Source: Rhizobium sp. S152 (lineage in GTDB: Bacteria > Pseudomonadota > Alphaproteobacteria > Rhizobiales > Rhizobiaceae). From it: a stretch of DNA of 64,000 bases. The stretch covers positions 19,655 through 83,654 of the forward strand of contig NZ_JAUDRZ010000023.1 in NCBI RefSeq assembly GCF_030380735.1. Direction: 5' to 3'. This document shows positions 9,392-18,443 of this stretch, piece by piece. How positions within the stretch are numbered: position 1 is the first letter of the stretch; each line of letters begins with the position of its first letter. The position numbers and the translations under genes were made by a program. A model generated the notes under the pieces. The model had not been told where the DNA came from, made no database searches, and worked only from the letters and a program-made list of their open reading frames with translations.

Positions 9392-9664
9392 ATGTATGCA
9401 CCTCGCGTATTCGTAAGCATGCTGGGCGCGCTGGCGGTTTTTGCTGTCGCGACCTATTGGTTGAGCGGTTCCTTCTCCGGGACTGTCCTCAAGACGGTGA
9501 TCTGCGCCGTGATTCTGCAGATCGGCTACTTCGGCGGCGTCCTCTACCTCGTCTGGAAGGAGTCGCGCGCCCACCGCGCGAATCAGGTCGTTGCAGCCCG
9601 CAGCGATGACGCCGAGAAACGGGCGCATAGACCGTTCGAAGGGTCCGAGCATCTGAACCACTGA
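9392..9664 (+). CDS. exoX: Exopolysaccharide production repressor ExoX
   Basis: Small inner-membrane protein of 90 aa. In rhizobia ExoX (like Psi) lowers exopolysaccharide output after transcription, through its ratio to ExoY. The protein starts MYAPRVFVSMLGALAVFAVA, very close to S. meliloti ExoX, has two hydrophobic helices (about residues 7-30 and 33-55), and ends in a charged cytoplasmic tail. GGGAG seven bases before the ATG supports the start. The gene is divergent from exoY, as in S. meliloti. Confidence 0.9.
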   Translation: MYAPRVFVSMLGALAVFAVATYWLSGSFSGTVLKTVICAVILQIGYFGGVLYLVWKESRAHRANQVVAARSDDAEKRAHRPFEGSEHLNH

Positions 9665-9673
9665 CGGTTTATG

Positions 9674-9689
9674 CCGGTCTTCAGACCGG
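9674..9689. other. Small hairpin between exoX and exoU
   Basis: CCGGTCT and AGACCGG arms around a two-base loop, ten bases after the exoX stop codon. There is no clear U-tract. It could be an attenuator or a weak terminator separating exoX from exoU. Confidence 0.35.
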
Positions 9690-9800
9690 GCGGACGCTCC
9701 GCCACCCCAAAACCCCGCACGTAACATCATGTGAAGGCTCCACCGTTGTGCGCCGCGCGCTGACGTCCTAGGTCTTGGGGCGAAACAACGGAGGTAGAGC

Positions 9801-10802
9801 GTGGCTCAGACAGCAAGCATATGCGTCATCATCGCTGCCAAGAACGCGGCAGACACCATCGAAACCGCTGTGCGATCGGCACTTCGTGAGCCGGAAGTGG
9901 CTGAGGTGGTTGTTGTCGATGACGGCTCAAGCGACGGCACGGCAGAGGCTGCCAGACGCGCTGACGACGCAACCGGCCGGCTGCGGATTGAACGCTTCGA
10001 GAAGAACCGTGGTCCCTCGGCCGCCCGTAATCATGCCATCTCTGTCTCCACGGCGCCGCTCATCGCCATTCTCGACGCCGACGATTTTTTCTTCGAGGGA
10101 CGCTTTCGCCGGATGCTCGCCGAGGACGACTGGGAATTCGTGGCCGACAACATCGCCTTCGTCACCGCCGACACCGTCGAGCAGGCACCGCAGCGTTTGG
10201 AGCAATTCGCGGCGAGCCCCCTCTTCCTCGACCTCACAAGCTTCGTCGATGGCAACATCTCCAAGCGCGGCGTGCGTCGCGGCGAGATCGGCTTTCTTAA
10301 ACCCATCATGCGCCGCGCCTTCCTCGACCAGCACCGGCTTCGCTACCGCGAGGAGATGCGGCTCGGCGAGGACTACGACCTTTACATCCGGGCGCTGGCG
10401 CAAGGCGCGCGCTACAAGGTGATCCATAGCTGTGGTTACGGTGCGGTCGTGCGCGGCAACTCCCTCAGCGGCAGCCACCGCACGGAAGATCTCCGCCGCC
10501 TCTACGAGGCCGATCGCGCGCTTCTCGCGAGCGTTAAGCTGAAACCGGAGGCCGCCGACGCAGTTCGCCGCCACGAGCGCCACGTGCGCGGCAAGTATGA
10601 GCTCCGGCGCTTCCTCGACATCAAGGCCGAGCAGGGCGCAGGCGCCGCGATCGGCTATGTCGCCGCCCACCCGCTGGCCTTCCCGGCGATTGCCGGCGGC
10701 ATTCTCATGGACAAGACCGAGGGCCTGCGCAATCCCGGCGGCGTTTCCGTCACCGCTCAGGGCGACGGCCTGCGCTACCTCCTGACCAATCCCGCTAAGT
10801 AG
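9801..10802 (+). CDS. exoU: Succinoglycan glucosyltransferase ExoU (GT2 family)
   Basis: Cytoplasmic GT-A fold glycosyltransferase family 2 protein, 333 aa. In S. meliloti ExoU adds one of the late beta-1,6-linked glucoses to the lipid-linked repeat unit. Visible motifs are the N-terminal nucleotide-sugar site (VIIAAKNAADTI, VVVVDDGSSDGT), the metal-binding DAD (IAILDADDFFF) and an acceptor-region ED (RLGEDYDLY). The start is GTG, with a strong GGAGG six bases upstream. Its stop lies three bases from the stop of the convergent exoW. The name rests on order (next to exoX) and overall likeness; ExoO and ExoU are similar, so the linkage specificity is inferred. Confidence 0.8.
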   Translation: MAQTASICVIIAAKNAADTIETAVRSALREPEVAEVVVVDDGSSDGTAEAARRADDATGRLRIERFEKNRGPSAARNHAISVSTAPLIAILDADDFFFEGRFRRMLAEDDWEFVADNIAFVTADTVEQAPQRLEQFAASPLFLDLTSFVDGNISKRGVRRGEIGFLKPIMRRAFLDQHRLRYREEMRLGEDYDLYIRALAQGARYKVIHSCGYGAVVRGNSLSGSHRTEDLRRLYEADRALLASVKLKPEAADAVRRHERHVRGKYELRRFLDIKAEQGAGAAIGYVAAHPLAFPAIAGGILMDKTEGLRNPGGVSVTAQGDGLRYLLTNPAK

Positions 10803-10805
10803 CCG

Positions 10806-11765
10806 CTACTTCGCGATCTTCCCGGCTGCAAGCTGCATCACGCTTCCAAGCAGCCGGGGATCTTGCATCACCCAGCGCGTCAGAAGGCCGAAATCGGGCC
10901 GGCGCCCGTTCCGAAGGCGTTTGATCTGGCTCCAGATCGCCTGCTTGCGCGCGGTGTTCTTGTGCTCCTTGATGGTTTCAATCTCGCGAGGCCGCCGCGC
11001 GAAGCGGCTCTCCAGCCGATCGAGCGCCATCCAGGTGATGAACTGCTGCTTCAGGAATTCCGGCGAGGTGTTGTCGACGCCGTGGAATATGTTGATCCCC
11101 TCGCCGCGCACGGCCCCCGCATCGCCGCAAAGCAGCACCTGCCTTGCCGCCAGCATGCAATCGCAGAAGAACAGCACGTCTTCAGCCGCAAGCCGCAGCG
11201 CCGCGTCGAAACGGATCGTCTCGATCAGCGGCCGGCCGATCACCATGCAGGACATGTGGAGGAACGCCCAGTTCTCGATCATGATGCCCGCGATATCGGG
11301 CACATCGAGAACGAGAGGCTTGTCCATGAGACGCCGGGCGCCCTCGGCACGCTCCAGCGATGCGATGCCGAAATGGTAATCGAATTCTTCCCCGCCCTCG
11401 ATCGACGCCCAATAGCAATCCCCCCCGAACGCTTGCATGGCGGCAAAGGCGTTGGCGAGGTGATCCGGCGTCCAGAGATCGTCGGAATCGAGGAAGGCGG
11501 CATATTGCGTGTCTGCCGGCACATGATCGAGCCCGGTATTCCTGGCGCCACCCGGCCCCGCATTCTGCTGCCGGATGACATTGATCCGCGCCCGCTCCTC
11601 GGCGGAAAGCGGCGCGAGTTCGTCATCGGGCGAATACGGCGACTGGTCGTCGATGACAACGATATCAAAATCCTGGAACGTCTGCGCGAAGATGGACGCC
11701 AGAGCGCGGCGAAGGATGCCGTCCTCGCGCTGGTAGAAGGGAATGATGATCGTGAAGGTCGCCAT
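10806..11765 (-). CDS. exoW: Succinoglycan glucosyltransferase ExoW (GT2 family)
   Basis: Family 2 glycosyltransferase of 319 aa, predicted to add a late glucose to the succinoglycan side chain. Motifs: FTIIIPFYQREDGILRRAL at the N-terminus, IVVIDDQSP, NAGPGGARNTGL and the metal-binding DSDD (AAFLDSDDLW). AED (LRLAAEDVLFF) is the likely acceptor-side acid pair. ATG at 11765 is preceded by AAGGAGA; the frame stays open further upstream but that part has no family similarity. The gene is convergent with exoU. exoV and exoT, which neighbour exoW in S. meliloti, are not present here. Confidence 0.83.
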   Translation of the reverse strand: MATFTIIIPFYQREDGILRRALASIFAQTFQDFDIVVIDDQSPYSPDDELAPLSAEERARINVIRQQNAGPGGARNTGLDHVPADTQYAAFLDSDDLWTPDHLANAFAAMQAFGGDCYWASIEGGEEFDYHFGIASLERAEGARRLMDKPLVLDVPDIAGIMIENWAFLHMSCMVIGRPLIETIRFDAALRLAAEDVLFFCDCMLAARQVLLCGDAGAVRGEGINIFHGVDNTSPEFLKQQFITWMALDRLESRFARRPREIETIKEHKNTARKQAIWSQIKRLRNGRRPDFGLLTRWVMQDPRLLGSVMQLAAGKIAK

Positions 11766-12309
11766 GCGCTCTCCTTGAGAAACTGATCGGAACTCGCCCG
11801 GCGCATCGAATGATTGTGCGCGAGTCGGGAGAGCGGGCTGTTGCGCCGCACAATGATGAGGGCCATTTCGACGGAAGTTTGTCAAAGCCTTACGACAATC
11901 ATGAGGCGAGCAACTGTCTCGCAAAGACGCGGGTTTTGCCGCGCCGCCGCATTTCAGCCATCATCGCGGAGGCTTCCGGTCGCCCCAGCCGGGAAAATCT
12001 TCACCAATCGACAGAAACTTTTGGTTGGCCCGAGAATGCAGAAATAGCTAAGTCGATGAATATCATTACATTATGAAACACGCTGCTGACACGGGGATCG
12101 AAGCGCATCGGACGACGGGTTGGGCATATGATTTCCCGTGTCGATACATCGCATAGGTAGCGTGCCGATACGGGACCAGTGATCATTTTTTGCTGCACCG
12201 CCATATTTTCTTCCGCGAAATCCGCCTAACTTATGCGTGCGGGCTCGAGTCTGCTCTGATTGAACCGGCTGTAACGGGAGGTGCGGCCCAAAAGGGGTGA
12301 CTGAACAAC
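11766..12309. promoter_or_regulatory. Divergent exoW/exoH intergenic region
   Basis: A 544-bp region with no supportable gene. It must hold the exoW promoter (leftward) and the promoter of the exoH-K-LA-M-O-P operon (rightward). In S. meliloti exoI and exoT lie between these two genes; I find no remnant of either in any frame. I could not identify a specific operator. Confidence 0.6.
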
Positions 12310-13431
12310 GTGAATGTCGACGCAAACGTATCATCGCGGATCAACCTGATGCGCATTGTGCTCATTTCGGGCATCGTGTTCGTCCATATACCCTTCGGTG
12401 CCGCCGACAGCCCTTTTGATGGGACCTACGGCGCTTTCGACTGGATAAGAGTCTTTCTCACGGAAGCGCTGTTTCGTGTCGGCGTGCCGTGCCTGAGCGC
12501 GATTTCCGGCTTCCTGTTGTTTCGCAACGGGCTGGAGAACTTCGACTATCTGAAGACCGTCCGCACCAAGTCCCAGACCGTGCTTTTGCCCTTCCTGCTA
12601 TGGAACGTGGCATTCTTCCTGACGATCATGGTCGCCTCGAGCATCGGCCTCGGCGAAGGCTACCTGCCCGATCCGTGGCATAGCTCGTTGCGGGAGTTCG
12701 CCAATCAGCTGCTCGGCATCGGCGACTTTCCGGTCAACGTACCGCTCTACTTCCTGCGCGATCTTTTCGTCTGCATCCTGCTCTCGCCGATCCTCGCCTG
12801 GCTCGTCAGCCGCGCGCCGCTGATCACGCTCGTGACGTTGCTGGTCATCGCGATGGTCCCGGAGATGTCGATCTACGTGGTGCTCAAGCGCTCCATCCTC
12901 TTCAGCTTCGCCTTCGGAATCTATGTCGGTCTCTACAAGATCGACATCAAGGCCCTCGATCGCTTCGCCCCTCTTGGCGTCGCCCTGCTTCTGGCCGCCT
13001 CGGCCGTCCTCGCCACGGTAATTTACATGACCGGCCCGGATCTGCCGGATTGGGTCCAGCTCTTCCGCAACACGCTCGCCATCGTCGGCGCGGCCGGTTT
13101 CTGGTTGCTATCCGCCCCGCTGATCCAGACCAACCTCGGCCAGCGCCTGTCCAAGACCGGCAGCCTCAGCTTCTGGATCTTCTGCGCCCATTACCCGCTC
13201 CTGATCGCTCTCTGGATCGTGTGGGGCAAGGCGCATGTCGCCTTTTATCCACTCTTCTTCATTCTTGCCCTGGCGCTGCTGTTCCCGATACTGGTCGTGA
13301 CGAACAGCCTGTGCCGCGCGCTTGCCCCCCGCCTCTACGCGATCCTGACGGGCGGACGCACAAAGAAGACGCCGGCAAGCCCGGCGTCTCCGGGCAAGAT
13401 TCCCCCGCAATTCGCTTCACAGCAAAGGTAA
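12310..13431 (+). CDS. exoH: Succinoglycan succinyltransferase ExoH (acyltransferase family 3)
   Basis: Multi-pass membrane acyltransferase of 373 aa that adds succinyl groups to succinoglycan; succinylation controls chain length and ExoK sensitivity in S. meliloti. The N-terminus (MNVDANVSSRINLMRIVLI) matches S. meliloti ExoH closely and identifies a GTG start at 12310. The acyltransferase histidine is in GIVFVHIPFG, followed by CLSAISGFLLFR and about ten membrane helices. The last ~20 codons (KKTPASPASPGK) are encoded by a terminator-like hairpin, see 13367-13389. First gene of a plus-strand exo operon; exoK starts four bases later. Confidence 0.9.
   Translation: MNVDANVSSRINLMRIVLISGIVFVHIPFGAADSPFDGTYGAFDWIRVFLTEALFRVGVPCLSAISGFLLFRNGLENFDYLKTVRTKSQTVLLPFLLWNVAFFLTIMVASSIGLGEGYLPDPWHSSLREFANQLLGIGDFPVNVPLYFLRDLFVCILLSPILAWLVSRAPLITLVTLLVIAMVPEMSIYVVLKRSILFSFAFGIYVGLYKIDIKALDRFAPLGVALLLAASAVLATVIYMTGPDLPDWVQLFRNTLAIVGAAGFWLLSAPLIQTNLGQRLSKTGSLSFWIFCAHYPLLIALWIVWGKAHVAFYPLFFILALALLFPILVVTNSLCRALAPRLYAILTGGRTKKTPASPASPGKIPPQFASQQR
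13367..13389 (+). other. Terminator-like hairpin inside the 3' end of exoH
   Basis: AGACGCCGG and CCGGCGTCT form a nine-base-pair perfect stem with a CAAGC loop. It has the sequence style of a rhizobial terminator (AAAGAAGACGCCGGCAAGC...) but lies within codons and has no T-run. It may reduce transcription into exoK or be a relic terminator captured by a lengthened exoH. Confidence 0.45.
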
Positions 13432-13435
13432 CACC

Positions 13436-14230
13436 ATGACGACCCAAATCGCCCATGCGCGAAAACTTTGCCAGGCCTTGAGCTTCTTCGGCCTGATGAC
13501 CCTCGCAGCCGGTTCCGCCGCCGCCCAGCAGGCCGGCGGCGCTTCCTTCGTCGACAATTTCGACAAGATCGACCGCGCCTTCTGGTATGTCTCCGACGGC
13601 TGGAACAATGGCAACCACCAGAACTGCACCTGGTCGAACAAGCAGGTAAAGATCAACGACGGCCAGCTGACGCTCGGCTTCACCGAAGGCAAGTCCAAGG
13701 ACCGCGACTATCTATGCGGCGAGATCCAGACGAAGAAGCGCTTCGGCTACGGCACCTACGAGGCCCGCGTGAAGGCCGCCACCGGCTCCGGCCTCAACTC
13801 GGCCTTCTTCACCTACATCGGCCCGGCAGACAAGCAGAAGCACGACGAGATCGATTTCGAGGTGCTTGGCAAGAACACCGGTCAGGTCCAGCTCAATCAG
13901 TACATTCAGGCCAAGGGCGGCAACGAGAAGCTCGTCTCCGTCGGCGGCAAGGCCGATGACGGCTTCAACGATTACGCTTTCGTCTGGGAAAAGGATCGCC
14001 TGCGCTACTACCTCAATGGCAAGCTGGTGCAGGAAGTGACGGATCCCTCGAAGATCCCCACCGCTCAGCAGAAGATCTTCTTCAGCCTCTGGGGAACGGA
14101 CAAGCTCTCCGACTGGATGGGTCGCTTCTCCTACGCGGGACCGACCACGCTCACCGTCGACCGCGTCGCCTTCACGGCGCTCGGTGACAAGTGCCAGTTC
14201 CCGGAATCGATTGCTTGCACACTGAACTGA
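13436..14230 (+). CDS. exoK: Endo-beta-1,3-1,4-glycanase ExoK (GH16)
   Basis: Secreted glycoside hydrolase family 16 enzyme of 264 aa that cuts nascent succinoglycan to low-molecular-weight forms. It has a signal peptide (residues 1-30, ending SAAA-QQ). The GH16 catalytic signature HDEIDFEVLG holds the nucleophile Glu138, Asp140 and acid/base Glu142. Aromatic substrate-binding residues (YVSDGWNNGN, FGYGTYEAR) precede it. Length is normal for ExoK. AAAGG lies just before the ATG. It sits between exoH and exoL as in S. meliloti, so product-length control is built into the biosynthetic operon. Confidence 0.95.
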   Translation: MTTQIAHARKLCQALSFFGLMTLAAGSAAAQQAGGASFVDNFDKIDRAFWYVSDGWNNGNHQNCTWSNKQVKINDGQLTLGFTEGKSKDRDYLCGEIQTKKRFGYGTYEARVKAATGSGLNSAFFTYIGPADKQKHDEIDFEVLGKNTGQVQLNQYIQAKGGNEKLVSVGGKADDGFNDYAFVWEKDRLRYYLNGKLVQEVTDPSKIPTAQQKIFFSLWGTDKLSDWMGRFSYAGPTTLTVDRVAFTALGDKCQFPESIACTLN

Positions 14231-14274
14231 ACGGGCACGGACCCGCAATGAACTTGGTCAAACAAGGTGCAACG

Positions 14275-16500
14275 ATGCTTCAGGTTCTCTACCTCGTGCA
14301 TGATCTGGCTGATCCCGCCGTACGCCGGCGGGTGCTGATGCTGCGCGAGGGTGGAGCAGACGTGGTGCTCGCGGGCTTCCGGCGCGGCGAGAACCGCTTG
14401 GCTGAAGTACACGGACTGACGCCGATCGAGCTAGGCCGCACCGCCGACGCCAAGTTCGCGCAGCGGATCGGCGCCGTCGCCACGGCGATGAGCGGGCTGA
14501 AAGGCCTGCTCAAGGGCGTGAGGAAGCCTGATGTCATCATCGGCCGCAACCTGGAAGCTCTTGCCGTCGCCCACCGCGCCAATGCGCTGTTCGGCGGCGA
14601 TGTTCCTGTTGTCTACGAATGCCTTGATATCCACCGCCTGCTGACGCGCGACGACGCGATCGGCAAGGTTGTGCGCGGCGCCGAAGCCTATTTCGGCCGC
14701 GACAGCCGTCTGATCCTCACCAGCTCTCCCGCCTTCGTCGAGCAGTATTTCGCGACCCGCTCCGGCATCAAGGCCGAGATGCTGCTCGTCGAGAACAAGG
14801 TCATCGCGCTGGACGAGGCCCCGGTGGAGCCCTCCTTCGCCCGCCCGCTGAAGCAGCCGGGTGAACCTTGGAAAATCGGGTGGTTCGGCGCCCTGCGCTG
14901 CCGCAAGTCGCTGGCGCTCCTCGCCGAGTTCTCGCGTCGCATGGAAGGCCGCGTCGAGATCGTGCTCCGCGGCCGCCCCGCCTATTCGGAATTCGACGAT
15001 TTCGACGCCTTCGTCCGCGACGAGCCCTACCTTCGCTTCGAGGGCGCCTACCGCAATCCCGAGGACCTGCGCACGATCTATGACGAGGTTCATTTCTCCT
15101 GGGCGATCGATTTCTTCGAGGAAGGTCTTAATTCTAGCTGGCTGCTGCCGAACCGCCTCTATGAAGGCTGCCTCTACGGCACGGTTCCGATCGCGCTTGA
15201 AGGCACCCAGACCGCGCGGTTCCTGACGGACCGCGAGATCGGCTGCGTGCTTCCCGATGCCAGCGCCGCCAGCCTCGAGAACCTCTTCAGCACCATGACC
15301 GGCGAACGCCACGGCGCATTGAGCGATGCCGTCGCCGCCAAGGATCGCAAGACATGGCTTGCCGACCGCAGCGATTGTCACGCGCTCGTCGCAAGCCTCT
15401 CCCATCTCGTTCCCGGCTTCGAAAAGAGGCCCGACTTCGCAAAGAGGGGTGAAGCCGGAACGATCCAGCCACAAACAGTATCTCGAGAAGGTTCGACAGC
15501 CATGAAGCCTGACGTTGATGCGAATGTTTCAAGTCTCATCATCATTCCCTGCCTGAACGAAGAAAAACACATCGAGCCGCTGCTGAACAAGCTGGTGCTC
15601 GAAGTCGATCAGTTGAATGCCAAGATCGTCGTTGCCGACGGCGGCAGCACCGACCAGACCCGCGAGATCGTCGCCCGTCTCAGCGCCGCCGATCCGCGTA
15701 TCGTCCTGCTCGCCAATCCTCGCCGCATCCAGAGTGCCGCGGTCAATCTCGCCGTCCAGACCTTCGGTCGCGACTACGATTACCTGATCCGCATCGACGC
15801 GCATGGCGATTACCCCGACGACTACTGCCGTCAGTTGGTCCAGGAAGCCGTGCTGACGCAGGCGGATTCGGTCGTCGTCGCCATGGAAACCGTCGGCTCC
15901 GGCATCTTCCAGAAGGCGACGGCTTTCGCGCAGAACTCCAAGCTCGGCAATGGCGGTTCCAAGCACCGCGAGGGCGCACGCGGCCACTGGACCAACCACG
16001 GCCATCACGCGCTGATGCGCATCGCCGCCTACGAGGCGGTCGGCGGCTATGACGAGACCTTCAGCCACAACGAGGACGCCGAGCTCGACTACCGCCTGAA
16101 GAAGGCCGGCTTCGGCATCTGGATGACCGACAAGACCAGGATGATCTACTATCCGCGCTCGACCGTCGGCACGCTGTTCCGCCAGTACCTCGGCTATGGT
16201 CGTGGGCGCGCCAAGAACATCCTGAAGCACGGCAGCATGCCGAACCTGCGCCAGGCCTTGCCGCTGCTGGTCGTCCCCGTCTTCATCGGCGCCTTCCTTG
16301 CCGTCCTGAGCTGGGTCGCCGTCATTCCCTTCAGCATCTGGGCTATCGCCTGCCTCGGATACGGCTTCTGGATGGCGATTGGTCAGCGAAATATCTACGG
16401 ACCGCTGGCGGCAATCTCCGCCATGGTCATGCACTTCGCCTGGTCGGCAGGGTTCTGGATGGAACTGCTGAGCTTCCGCGGCCGGAAGGTCTCGCCATGA
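14275..16500 (+). CDS. ExoL-ExoA fused succinoglycan glucosyltransferase
   Basis: One uninterrupted 741-codon frame covers two proteins that are separate in S. meliloti. Residues 1 to about 395 resemble ExoL (MLQVLYLVHDLADPAVRRRV, IGRNLEALAVAHR, SWLLPNRLYEG), the glycosyltransferase for an early glucose. Residues 410-741 resemble ExoA, which adds the first beta-1,3 glucose to the galactosyl lipid: a GT2 domain (LIIIPCLNEEKHIEPL, DGGSTDQT, RIDAHGDYP, HNEDAELDYR) followed by two or three C-terminal membrane helices. The linker (around residues 385-412) is charged and poorly conserved. A possible internal start for ExoA alone is ATG at 15502, with AGAAGG nine bases upstream. The start at 14275 is supported by AGGTG; ATG 14248 is an alternative. 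Confidence 0.85.
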   Translation: MLQVLYLVHDLADPAVRRRVLMLREGGADVVLAGFRRGENRLAEVHGLTPIELGRTADAKFAQRIGAVATAMSGLKGLLKGVRKPDVIIGRNLEALAVAHRANALFGGDVPVVYECLDIHRLLTRDDAIGKVVRGAEAYFGRDSRLILTSSPAFVEQYFATRSGIKAEMLLVENKVIALDEAPVEPSFARPLKQPGEPWKIGWFGALRCRKSLALLAEFSRRMEGRVEIVLRGRPAYSEFDDFDAFVRDEPYLRFEGAYRNPEDLRTIYDEVHFSWAIDFFEEGLNSSWLLPNRLYEGCLYGTVPIALEGTQTARFLTDREIGCVLPDASAASLENLFSTMTGERHGALSDAVAAKDRKTWLADRSDCHALVASLSHLVPGFEKRPDFAKRGEAGTIQPQTVSREGSTAMKPDVDANVSSLIIIPCLNEEKHIEPLLNKLVLEVDQLNAKIVVADGGSTDQTREIVARLSAADPRIVLLANPRRIQSAAVNLAVQTFGRDYDYLIRIDAHGDYPDDYCRQLVQEAVLTQADSVVVAMETVGSGIFQKATAFAQNSKLGNGGSKHREGARGHWTNHGHHALMRIAAYEAVGGYDETFSHNEDAELDYRLKKAGFGIWMTDKTRMIYYPRSTVGTLFRQYLGYGRGRAKNILKHGSMPNLRQALPLLVVPVFIGAFLAVLSWVAVIPFSIWAIACLGYGFWMAIGQRNIYGPLAAISAMVMHFAWSAGFWMELLSFRGRKVSP

Positions 16501-16526
16501 CCGGTCCGACGACAGGAGAAAAAAAC

Positions 16527-17435
16527 ATGCAGATCGACATCGGCATTTGCACCTATCGACGCGCTTCGCTGGACGAGGCGCTGATGTCCCTCGCGGTTCT
16601 CGCGGTACCCACCGACACACGGCTGCGCATCATCGTCGCCGACAACGACAAGACCCCGAGCGCGGCTGCTCGCGTCGAAGCCCTGCGCGCCACGATCCCA
16701 CATGAAATCGCCTATGTGCACTGCCCGGCATCGAACATCTCGATCGCCCGCAACGCCTGCCTCGACAACGCCACCGGCGATTTTCTCGCCTTCATCGACG
16801 ATGACGAGGATGCCAGCGAGGAATGGCTGGTGGAATTGCTGGCGACAGCGCAGAGCTCGGCAGCCGACGCCGTGCTCGGCCCGGTCCGCAGCGTCTATTC
16901 GGAAACAGCCCCCGGCTGGATGCGCGAGGGTGATTTCCACTCCACCCTGCCCGTCTGGGTCGCCGGCGAAATCCGCACCGGCTACACCTGCAACGTCCTG
17001 CTGCGCCTGTCTTCGCCAAGCGTCGCGGGCCGCCGCTTCAACCTCGCGCTTGGCCGCACCGGTGGCGAGGATACGGAATTCTTCAGCCACATGCACCGGG
17101 ATGGTGGCAAGATCGCCTTCGCCGCCAATGCGCATGTCTATGAACCGGTGACCGAAAACCGCGCCGAACTCGGCTGGCTCGCCAAGCGCCGCTTCCGCTT
17201 CGGCCAGACGCACGGCCGCCTGCTGCAGGAAAGGAGCCGGGGGTTCGCCCGCGTGAAACACGTCGGATTGGCGCTGGCCAAGGCCGGTTTCTGCTATGTG
17301 GCGGCACTCGGCTGCATTTTCTCCGCAGTTCCGCGCTATCGCTACGCGCTTCGCGGTATCATGCACTCGGGCGTCGTCAGCGGCCTGCTCGGCGTGCGTG
17401 AGATCAGGCAATACGGAACGGCGGAGGCTGCATGA
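16527..17435 (+). CDS. exoM: Succinoglycan glucosyltransferase ExoM (GT2 family)
   Basis: Family 2 glycosyltransferase of 302 aa that in S. meliloti adds the fourth sugar (beta-1,4 glucose) of the repeat. Motifs: IDIGICTYRRASLDEAL, IIVADNDKTPSA, SNISIARNACLDNATGDF, metal-binding DDDED and a GGEDTEFF acid motif. A hydrophobic C-terminal segment may associate with the membrane. ATG 16527 has a clear GGAG eight bases upstream; ATG 16497, overlapping the previous stop as ATGA, would add ten residues and is also possible. The 3' end overlaps exoO by four bases. Confidence 0.9.
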   Translation: MQIDIGICTYRRASLDEALMSLAVLAVPTDTRLRIIVADNDKTPSAAARVEALRATIPHEIAYVHCPASNISIARNACLDNATGDFLAFIDDDEDASEEWLVELLATAQSSAADAVLGPVRSVYSETAPGWMREGDFHSTLPVWVAGEIRTGYTCNVLLRLSSPSVAGRRFNLALGRTGGEDTEFFSHMHRDGGKIAFAANAHVYEPVTENRAELGWLAKRRFRFGQTHGRLLQERSRGFARVKHVGLALAKAGFCYVAALGCIFSAVPRYRYALRGIMHSGVVSGLLGVREIRQYGTAEAA

Positions 17436-18439
17436 CGCAAACCCAGCCCGACGTCAGCTTCATCATCGCGGCCTATAACGCCGCCGCAACGCTCGCCAAG
17501 GCGATCGACAGCGCGCTGGCGCAGGAAGCCGTGACCGTCGAAGTGATTGTCGCCGACGACTGCTCGACGGACGAAACGCGCGCGATCGCCGAGAGCTATG
17601 GCGACCGCAACGTCCGCCTGCTGGCGCTTGAGAAAAACGGCGGACCGGCCGCGGCGCGCAACGCCGCCATCGCCGCCGCATCCGGCCGCTGGCTCGCGGT
17701 CCTCGATTCCGACGATACGGTCGAGCCCGGCCGCCTGCGCCGCATGATCGACCGCGCCGAAAAGGCCGGCGCGAAGATCGCCGTCGACAATCTCCGCGTC
17801 ATCCGCGCAGACGGCACGCCGCCGGAAACGATGTTCACCGAACCAGCACTGGCCGAAACGCCGGAGCTCACGCTACCGGTCTTCATCCGCTCCAACGCGC
17901 TTTTCCAGACAACCCATAATTTCGGTTATCTCAAGCCTATTTTCCAGCGCGCCTTCGTCGAAGAAAAAGGCCTGCGCTTCAACGAAGCCCTGAAGGTCGG
18001 CGAGGATTATCTCTACCTCGCCTCGGCCATCGCGCTCGGCGGACGCTGCGTGATCGAACCGGTCGCCGGCTATGATTATCATATCCGCGAGGGATCGATT
18101 TCCCGCGTTCTGGCGCTTCACCACATCGACGCCATGATCGAAGGCGATAAGGCCTTCCTTCGCGATCACACGCTGGACGCGGCGGCGAAAGCCGCCCAGG
18201 ATTTCCGGGCGCGCAGCCTGAAGAAGGGCCGCGCCTTTCTCGTCCTCGTCCAGAATATCAAAGACCGGTCGATCTCAGGAGCGATCAAGACAGTCTGGAG
18301 CAATCCATCGGCGGTGGCCCATCTCAGGATGCCCATCGCCATCAGGATCGAACGCGTACTGGCGCCGCTCCGCAAACTGTTCAGCCCTTCGGCCGACCTC
18401 ACAGCCATCGATGGCGCGACCCGCTCCCGCAAAGGATAG
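17432..18439 (+). CDS. exoO: Succinoglycan glucosyltransferase ExoO (GT2 family)
   Basis: Family 2 glycosyltransferase of 335 aa, predicted to add the fifth sugar (beta-1,6 glucose). Motifs: FIIAAYNAAATLAKAI, VIVADDCSTDET, KNGGPAAARNAAI, metal-binding DSDD (LAVLDSDDTVE) and VGEDYLYLA. The start ATG overlaps the exoM stop, giving tight translational coupling. It is related to the nearby ExoU, so the exact linkage rests on position between exoM and exoP. exoN, which follows exoO in S. meliloti, is absent; exoP comes next after four bases. Confidence 0.87.
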   Translation: MTQTQPDVSFIIAAYNAAATLAKAIDSALAQEAVTVEVIVADDCSTDETRAIAESYGDRNVRLLALEKNGGPAAARNAAIAAASGRWLAVLDSDDTVEPGRLRRMIDRAEKAGAKIAVDNLRVIRADGTPPETMFTEPALAETPELTLPVFIRSNALFQTTHNFGYLKPIFQRAFVEEKGLRFNEALKVGEDYLYLASAIALGGRCVIEPVAGYDYHIREGSISRVLALHHIDAMIEGDKAFLRDHTLDAAAKAAQDFRARSLKKGRAFLVLVQNIKDRSISGAIKTVWSNPSAVAHLRMPIAIRIERVLAPLRKLFSPSADLTAIDGATRSRKG

Positions 18440-18443
18440 AGCC

